Notes under the pieces: model-generated
What the model was told of the DNA's origin: nothing
Databases searched by the model: none
What the model saw: only the letters and a program-made list of their open reading frames with translations
Assembly (NCBI GenBank): GCA_041687495.1
Contig: JAWLBR010000097.1
Span: 1 to 10,104, forward strand
DNA length: 10,104 bases
Direction: 5' to 3'
Source: JAWLBR01 sp041687495
GTDB lineage: Bacteria; Bacillota; Limnochordia; DTU087; JAAYGB01
Made by a program: the position numbers and the translations under genes
Shown: positions 6,735 through 10,104 of the stretch, piece by piece
How the letters are laid out: every line of letters begins with the position of its first letter
Numbering within the stretch: the stretch's first letter is position 1

Positions 6735-7127
6735 TTGCCGCGACGAAAGTGCTGCCGTAGACAGCAGAATAAGCCTTGTACCTGTGAGATGGGTAATCTG
6801 TATCGGTTTGTTGAACCCATAGTCTTGATTTGCTTAGCCCGCCTGGGAACAGCCCATGGCTATCAAATTGCTCAGGAGGCACAGCAGCTAGCTGTGACCC
6901 ATGCGGGAGTTGACGTCGGTGCTGTCTATCGCACGCTGCGGAAGCTAGATGAGAGAGGCTTTGTTTCGTCAGAGTGGGAGACGGAGAATAGCGGGCCATC
7001 GCGCCGGCTGTATACCCTAACCGATTCGGGTAGAAGTCATCTCGGGCAATGGAGCGCCGTTCTACAAGAGTTCATGGAATCCCTCGCGGAAGTTGTCACG
7101 CACTGCGAAAAGGCGTTGGGCCAGTAA
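6735..7127 (+). CDS. PadR-family transcriptional regulator with cysteine-rich N-terminus
   Basis: Small winged-helix DNA-binding protein, probably a repressor, 130 residues. TTG 6735 is chosen because GGGAGG (6722-6727) lies 7 nt upstream. The PadR core runs from about residue 24 (RFVEPIVLICLARLGTAHGY) through the recognition region (GAVYRTLRKLDERGFV) to the wing (GPSRRLYTLTDSG, about 87-99). Ahead of it is a basic segment with Cys6, Cys7, Cys15 and Cys17, a C-C-x7-C-x-C pattern that could bind a metal or an iron-sulfur cluster; further cysteines are at 33 and 124. The C-terminal dimerisation part is short. It is flanked by two matching operators, one before itself and one before the operon of iron-sulfur and NifX-like genes, so it very likely regulates both. 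The ligand is unknown; a metal, redox or cluster signal is inferred from the cysteines and the neighbours. Confidence 0.88.
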   Translation: MPRRKCCRRQQNKPCTCEMGNLYRFVEPIVLICLARLGTAHGYQIAQEAQQLAVTHAGVDVGAVYRTLRKLDERGFVSSEWETENSGPSRRLYTLTDSGRSHLGQWSAVLQEFMESLAEVVTHCEKALGQ

Positions 7128-7140
7128 GGCCCTTCTTCTT
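7118..7140 (+). terminator. Short intrinsic terminator overlapping the PadR stop codon
   Basis: GGGCC (7118-7122) and GGCCC (7128-7132) form a GC-only 5-bp stem around the AGTAA loop that contains the end of the stop codon, followed by TTCTTCTT. The stem is short but the tail is good, so partial termination before the next operon is plausible. Confidence 0.5.
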
Positions 7141-7168
7141 GAGCCTATATATGCAACTTACATATATA
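7139..7168 (+). promoter_or_regulatory. Possible promoter of the NifX-like/ATPase operon
   Basis: TTGAGC (7139-7144) and TATATA (7163-7168) with an 18-bp spacer are the best -35/-10 pair I see ahead of the operon. The second inverted-repeat operator covers the spacer and -10, which suits repression. The boxes are not consensus, so the exact promoter is uncertain. Confidence 0.4.
7146..7168 (+). promoter_or_regulatory. Operator 2: inverted repeat upstream of the NifX-like/ATPase operon
   Basis: TATATATG (7146-7153) and CATATATA (7161-7168) form a perfect 8-bp inverted repeat with a 7-bp spacer (CAACTTA). Within it, 7148-7168 matches the reverse complement of operator 1 at 19 of 21 positions, the two differences being T/C exchanges. 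The conserved asymmetric spacer shows that the likeness is more than shared AT-richness. Confidence 0.7.
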
Positions 7169-7198
7169 CATCATAGAAAGCTATAGGAGGAGAGTGTT

Positions 7199-7558
7199 GT
7201 GAGGTTAGCGCTGACAGCGCAAGGAACGAGTCTTGATCATCAACTCGATCTGCGGTTTGGACGAGCCCCCTTCGTGCTGATTGCAGACACCGAGACTGGT
7301 GAAGTCGAGGCTATCGACAATCACGAAAACATGAACGCAGCCGAAGGCGCCGGTATCGGTGCGGCTCAGATGGTCATTGACAAACAGGTTGAGTGGCTGG
7401 TAACCGGACATGTCGGGCCCAAAGCGTATCGGGTTTTGCAACAGGCGGGTATCAAAGTGTGTCCCCAGACAGGCGGAACTTGCTCCGAAGCATTGGAGCG
7501 TTTTCGGTCAGGTGAGATTGAGCAGCTAGAGGATCCCAACGTTAAAGGATACTGGTGA
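7199..7558 (+). CDS. NifX/NifB-C-terminal-like protein (dinitrogenase iron-molybdenum cofactor domain), first copy
   Basis: 119-residue single-domain protein of the Nitro_FeMo-Co family, a ribonuclease-H-like fold that in NifX and NafY carries iron-sulfur or FeMo-cofactor precursors; stand-alone members in anaerobes mostly have unknown roles. GTG 7199 is preceded by AGGAGG (7185-7190). Recognisable parts: the start strand and LRFGRAPFVLIAD (about 18-30), the GAGIGAAQMVIDKQVEWLVTG helix-strand region (50-70) with GPKA, and the AGIKVCPQTGG segment with Cys88 and Cys95. It is the first gene of a four-gene operon and lies directly behind the PadR operator. No nitrogenase gene is near, so a role in nitrogen fixation should not be assumed; iron-sulfur or metal trafficking for the downstream ATPases is the contextual inference. 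Confidence 0.88.
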   Translation: MRLALTAQGTSLDHQLDLRFGRAPFVLIADTETGEVEAIDNHENMNAAEGAGIGAAQMVIDKQVEWLVTGHVGPKAYRVLQQAGIKVCPQTGGTCSEALERFRSGEIEQLEDPNVKGYW

Positions 7559-7583
7559 TTGTAAGGACAAGGAGGAGATTATC

Positions 7584-7955
7584 ATGGCGATAACAAAAAT
7601 CGCAGTGCCGTCAGCAGCACCGGGTGGATTGGATGCGGACAGGTCTGGTCATTTCGGCAGATGTGACTGCTTCACCATTGTGGAGATAGATGATGATGGA
7701 AGATTGCAGGCCTCAGTTGTGGAGAATCCACCACATGTGCATGGGGGATGTTTAGCCCCAGTGCAGCTGCTGGCTAAGCAACGTGTTCAAGCTATTGTCG
7801 TTAGCGGTATCGGAGCTACGCCGCTGCATGGGTTTCGTTCGGAGGGCATCGAAGTGTTCCTTGGCCATGGAGACAAGGTGTCTGACTCCATACAGGCGCT
7901 GTTGGACGAACAGTTGAGACGGCTATCGGAAGAAGAGGTCTGCGGGGGGCACTGA
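7584..7955 (+). CDS. NifX/NifB-C-terminal-like protein, second copy with extra cysteines
   Basis: 123-residue member of the same Nitro_FeMo-Co family as the gene 25 nt upstream, from ATG 7584 with AAGGAGG at 7569-7575. The order of parts matches: N-terminal strand, SGHFGRCDCFTIVEID (about 21-36), then VQAIVVSGIGATPLHGF and GIEVFLGHG. It differs from its neighbour in metal-capable residues: Cys27 and Cys29 in the FGRCDCF segment, HVHGGC (51-56) and a C-terminal CGGH ending. The sequences are divergent enough for different jobs, for example two ends of a cluster hand-off or a heterodimer. The stop codon is 2 nt before the first ATPase start, so translation of the two is probably coupled. Function is inferred from family and context only. 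Confidence 0.88.
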   Translation: MAITKIAVPSAAPGGLDADRSGHFGRCDCFTIVEIDDDGRLQASVVENPPHVHGGCLAPVQLLAKQRVQAIVVSGIGATPLHGFRSEGIEVFLGHGDKVSDSIQALLDEQLRRLSEEEVCGGH

Positions 7956-7957
7956 GG

Positions 7958-8803
7958 GTGGCGAGTGCAACAGTAGCTATTGCGTCGGGGAAAGGTGGGA
8001 CAGGAAAGACCACCCTGGCTGTCAACTTGGCTGCATCGTGCAAGGATGCGGTGACATTAATCGACTGCGACGTAGAAGAACCCAATGCCGATCTGTTCCT
8101 CTCCGTGTCGTGGCAAGAGGCACGAAAATTCAGTGTTCCAACCCCTACGTTAGACGCCAGTTTGTGTTCCGGGTGCGGGGAGTGCAAGGATCATTGCCGA
8201 TTCAAGGCCATCGCCATGGTTGGAGACCAGCCAATGATCTTCCCTGAACTGTGCCACAGCTGTGGAGCGTGTGTGTTGGCCTGCCCGAGCGCTGCCCTGT
8301 CTGAGACAGCACGGGAAATCGGCACTATCCGGCGGGGTCAGGCCTCCCAAATTCAGATCATTTCTGGGCAACTGAATGTTGGTGAGGCAAAGAGTCCACC
8401 CTTGATCGCTGGTGTGCGGGGAATGGCAGGTGATGGCCTGACCATTGTCGATGCCCCTCCTGGAACCTCATGTCCAGCCATAGCAGCTGTCAAGGACGTG
8501 GACTATCTGATGCTGGTGACAGAGCCTACCCCCTTTGGTCTAAGTGATCTAGCCTTGGCTATAGAGATGGCACGGGCCCTTAGCCTCCGGTGTGGAGTTG
8601 TTATCAACCGCAGCGAGGGCCATAGTTTGAAGGCAGAGGAGCTTTGCGCTGCGTCTGATGTGCCAGTGCTCCATAGGTTCTCGTACGATACTGAAATCGC
8701 CAAGGCGTATTCGTCTGGCCGCTTGATCGTTGATGCTGTGCCTCGGTACCGAACCGAGTTTTGCACACTTATGGACCGAGTTTGGGAGGAGATAAGAGTA
8801 TGA
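7958..8803 (+). CDS. MinD/Mrp-type P-loop ATPase with two [4Fe-4S] ferredoxin motifs, first copy
   Basis: 281-residue cytoplasmic ATPase of the MinD/ParA/Mrp (SIMIBI) class. GTG 7958 begins 2 nt after the previous stop, with a G-run at 7944-7949 as ribosome site. The deviant Walker A GKGGTGKTT is at 11-19 and VDAPPGTSCP, the switch II region, at 164-173. Between them is a ferredoxin insert: C70-x2-C73-x2-C76-x3-C80 and C99-x2-C102-x2-C105-x3-C109-P, enough for two [4Fe-4S] clusters. Such proteins are often labelled cobyrinic acid a,c-diamide synthase-like or chromosome-partitioning ATPase, but the ferredoxin form is better compared with Mrp/Nbp35 iron-sulfur carriers. Partnered with a paralogue and two NifX-like proteins, it may assemble, carry or electrochemically activate a metal cluster. 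That role is inferred. Confidence 0.9.
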   Translation: MASATVAIASGKGGTGKTTLAVNLAASCKDAVTLIDCDVEEPNADLFLSVSWQEARKFSVPTPTLDASLCSGCGECKDHCRFKAIAMVGDQPMIFPELCHSCGACVLACPSAALSETAREIGTIRRGQASQIQIISGQLNVGEAKSPPLIAGVRGMAGDGLTIVDAPPGTSCPAIAAVKDVDYLMLVTEPTPFGLSDLALAIEMARALSLRCGVVINRSEGHSLKAEELCAASDVPVLHRFSYDTEIAKAYSSGRLIVDAVPRYRTEFCTLMDRVWEEIRV

Positions 8804-9678
8804 AGCAGATTACTGTTATCTCCGGGAAAGGCGGGACGGGCAAAACGTCGTTGGTCAGTGCCTTCGCTCAGCTGGCATCCCCGTGTGTGGCTGCAGACTG
8901 TGATGTAGATGCAGCGAATCTTCGACTGATACTGAAACCACAGGTGGAATTGGAGGATAAGCACCCGTTCTACAGCGGCTACAAAGCAGTGGTGTCAGAG
9001 GCATCGTGCATTGGTTGCGGTGCTTGCGAGGAATACTGTCGTTTCGAGGCAGCAAGTCTAGTTGGGAAACTTCCTAAGATAGACACAGTGTTGTGTGAAG
9101 GCTGTGGAGTCTGCGTAGATGTCTGTCCCCGGGGGTGTGTAACCCTCGAAGAGAATCGGGCCGGGGAGTACTATGTAGATGAGTCTCGGTTTGGTCCTCT
9201 GGTGCACGGACGGCTGGGCATCGCGCAGGCCGCTAGCGGGAAATTAGTAACGCTGATCCGCCGCAAGGCCGAGTCGCTTGCGGAATCTCAGGGGTTTGGG
9301 TTGGTGATTAATGACGGGTCGCCGGGAATTGGCTGTCCGGTGATTGCCTCAATCTCGGGGGTGGACGCAAGCGTAATAGTTACCGAACCAACGGTATCGG
9401 GCGCGCACGACCTAGCCAGAATGTTGGAGGTCTGTCGACATTTCGGAATTGCGCCGTACGTAGTGATCAACAAATGTGATCTGAATCCCGGGATGGCTCA
9501 AGTAATTGAAGAGTTAAGTGCCAAGGCGGAGGCTCCAGTCCTAGGGCGCATCAACTTTGACCCGGTTTTTAGCAGAGCGATTGACGCGGAGAAGACCGTG
9601 CTTGAGTTCGGCCCAGATCAGCAGCCGGTGAAGCAGATCAGCTCAGTCTGGCATGAGCTGATAGCTCGGCTACAGTAG
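8800..9678 (+). CDS. MinD/Mrp-type P-loop ATPase with two [4Fe-4S] ferredoxin motifs, second copy
   Basis: 292 residues from ATG 8800, whose ATGA overlaps the previous stop, with GGGAGGAG at 8784-8791; an in-frame upstream ATG at 8761 would add 13 unconserved residues and is unlikely. Walker A GKGGTGKTS is at 9-17. The cysteines fall at 70, 73, 76, 80 and 99, 102, 105, 109, exactly the residue numbers of the first copy, showing that the two are paralogues kept in register. The switch II equivalent is NDGSPGIGCP, followed by VIVTEPTVSGAHDL. It also has Cys29 and Cys34 near the P-loop, which the first copy does not match exactly. Overlapping reading frames imply equal synthesis and probably a heterodimer, as in Nbp35-Cfd1 of eukaryotes. 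The client protein or cofactor is unknown. This is the last gene of the operon. Confidence 0.9.
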   Translation: MKQITVISGKGGTGKTSLVSAFAQLASPCVAADCDVDAANLRLILKPQVELEDKHPFYSGYKAVVSEASCIGCGACEEYCRFEAASLVGKLPKIDTVLCEGCGVCVDVCPRGCVTLEENRAGEYYVDESRFGPLVHGRLGIAQAASGKLVTLIRRKAESLAESQGFGLVINDGSPGIGCPVIASISGVDASVIVTEPTVSGAHDLARMLEVCRHFGIAPYVVINKCDLNPGMAQVIEELSAKAEAPVLGRINFDPVFSRAIDAEKTVLEFGPDQQPVKQISSVWHELIARLQ

Positions 9679-9679
9679 G

Positions 9680-9713
9680 TAAGGGGGTGGGTGCTTAGTT
9701 GCGCCACCCCTTA
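9680..9713 (+). terminator. Weak hairpin terminator after the ATPase operon
   Basis: TAAGGGG-(G)-TGG (9680-9690) pairs with CCACCCCTTA (9704-9713), ten pairs with one bulged G, starting 2 nt after the stop codon. No T-run follows. It separates the operon from the rRNA promoter region. Confidence 0.5.
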
Positions 9714-9776
9714 GGCCACGCAGTATGCGTAATCCAAAGAGTCAAAGACTAAGCGATCAGGCCCTGAATTTGGCAG

Positions 9777-9805
9777 TTGCTCTGAGCAGGAACCTATGAT
9801 ATGAT
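9777..9805 (+). promoter_or_regulatory. rRNA promoter P1
   Basis: TTGCTC (9777-9782), a 17-bp spacer ending in TGA, and TATGAT (9800-9805) give a -35 and an extended -10. The start should be near 9812, close to GTCGCCGC. It is the most diverged of three promoters at a 69-bp period. Confidence 0.75.
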
Positions 9806-9845
9806 GCGTTTTGTCGCCGCTTGAGCCGGTAACAAAAACTGGAAC

Positions 9846-9874
9846 TTGCGGTGATGGCGAAGACATGATAAGAT
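9846..9874 (+). promoter_or_regulatory. rRNA promoter P2
   Basis: TTGCGG (9846-9851), 17-bp spacer, TGA then TAAGAT (9869-9874). The -35 lies exactly 69 bp after that of P1. An A-rich patch (AACAAAAACT) just upstream could act as an UP element. Confidence 0.8.
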
Positions 9875-9914
9875 AGCTTTTGTCGCCGCTTGAGCCGGTA
9901 ACAGAAACTGGAAC

Positions 9915-9943
9915 TTGCAGCGGAGACGAAAACATGATAAGAT
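9915..9943 (+). promoter_or_regulatory. rRNA promoter P3
   Basis: TTGCAG (9915-9920), 17-bp spacer, TGA then TAAGAT (9938-9943), exactly 69 bp after P2. The start is expected near 9950-9951, at the next copy of the GTCG motif. Confidence 0.8.
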
Positions 9944-9950
9944 ACTCTTT

Positions 9951-10104
9951 GTCGGCGCCACGAGCGCTGGCGAAGATTGGACAAGACGGCAGATACTGCC
10001 GAGAACTTGATCCTTGAAAACTAAACAGTATGCCAGCAAGCTTGTAAAGGCTCAAACAATAGTTTGAGTAGCAACCCGCCACGAAACAGAAGCTCCTTTG
10101 GAGC
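9951..10104 (+). other. rRNA operon leader, with the 16S rRNA gene expected beyond the right edge
   Basis: Transcribed leader after P3 with no coding potential. It holds a boxA-like antitermination sequence CCTTGAAAACTAAAC (10012-10026), which strongly resembles the TTTGAAAACT segment ahead of 16S rRNA in Bacillus and Clostridia. Three perfect hairpins flank it: CGGCAG/CTGCCG with an ATA loop (9987-10001), CTCAAAC/GTTTGAG with an AATA loop (10051-10068), and GCTCC/GGAGC with a TTT loop ending at the window edge (10092-10104). These may guide folding or processing of pre-rRNA. No 16S sequence itself is inside the window, so the identity of the transcript is inferred from boxA and from the strength and number of promoters. 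A 23S gene alone is less likely with such promoters. Confidence 0.75.

Larger units (their letters stand above)
9809..9946 (+). repeat. Two tandem 69-bp repeats carrying rRNA promoters P2 and P3
   Basis: Units 9809-9877 and 9878-9946 each begin TTTTGTCGCCGCTTGAGCC and share about 60 of 69 positions. A fragment (TTTGTCG at 9948-9954) follows in phase, and the segment holding P1 before them is a degraded copy at the same period. The first 26 bases are identical in both units, as are the -10 regions, while the spacer differs, so duplication followed by drift outside the important bases is likely. Confidence 0.85.

Noticed and set aside
7199..7955. Reading the NifX-like genes as evidence of nitrogen fixation
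   Set aside because: Stand-alone members of this domain family are widespread in non-fixing anaerobes, and no nifHDKENB gene is in the window.
8503..8964. A 153-codon open frame on the - strand over the junction of the two ferredoxin-ATPases
   Set aside because: It is antisense to conserved coding sequence and its product resembles no protein family I recognise.
9711..10082. A 123-codon open frame on the - strand across the rRNA promoter array, with an internally repeated translation
   Set aside because: The repeat arises because the 69-bp promoter period equals 23 codons. There is no ribosome site, and the same bases are better explained as promoters and rRNA leader.
1..10104. CRISPR arrays, tRNA genes, insertion sequences and prophage genes
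   Set aside because: No spaced repeats of CRISPR type, tRNA-like cloverleaf, transposase or phage protein was recognised on either strand; the only tandem repeat is the promoter array.

Overview
The window looks like chromosome of an anaerobic Bacillota (Firmicutes)-type bacterium. Evidence: strong AGGAGG-type ribosome binding sites in front of most genes, free use of GTG and TTG starts, a leader at the right end with the TTGAAAACTAAAC-type boxA known from Bacillus and Clostridia rRNA operons, and several ferredoxin-type iron-sulfur proteins. Genus cannot be read from the sequence. All protein genes are on the + strand and none appears broken inside the window.

Layout. 1-1884: end of an oligopeptide/dipeptide ABC transporter operon, with a 5'-truncated DppD/OppD-type ATPase and a complete DppF/OppF-type ATPase. 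1885-2091: gap with a terminator-like hairpin, a roughly 90-nt long imperfect hairpin, and a possible hairpin over the next ribosome binding site. 2092-3051: a NOL1/NOP2/Sun-family RNA m5C methyltransferase. 3089-3117: hairpin terminator. 3320-5206: an exported peptide-type substrate-binding protein with its own probable extended -10 promoter. 5361-6494: a URO-D-superfamily protein with a zinc-type H-x-C...C motif, likely a methyltransferase rather than HemE.

6735-9678 is the most coherent module: a PadR-family regulator with a cysteine-rich N-terminus, then a four-gene operon of two small NifX/NifB-C-terminal-like (dinitrogenase iron-molybdenum cofactor domain) proteins and two tandem MinD/Mrp-type ATPases, each with two inserted [4Fe-4S] ferredoxin motifs. 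Two nearly identical 21-bp inverted-repeat sites, in opposite orientation, lie over the regulator promoter and the operon promoter, so the PadR protein probably controls both itself and the operon. The likely theme is iron-sulfur or metal-cofactor handling; no nitrogenase gene is visible here.

9679-10104 has no gene. It holds a weak terminator, three promoters spaced exactly 69 bp apart (each TTGC.. -35, 17-bp spacer, TGA plus TAAGAT/TATGAT -10) inside a tandem repeat, and an rRNA-operon leader with boxA and three hairpins. The 16S rRNA gene is expected just past the right edge.
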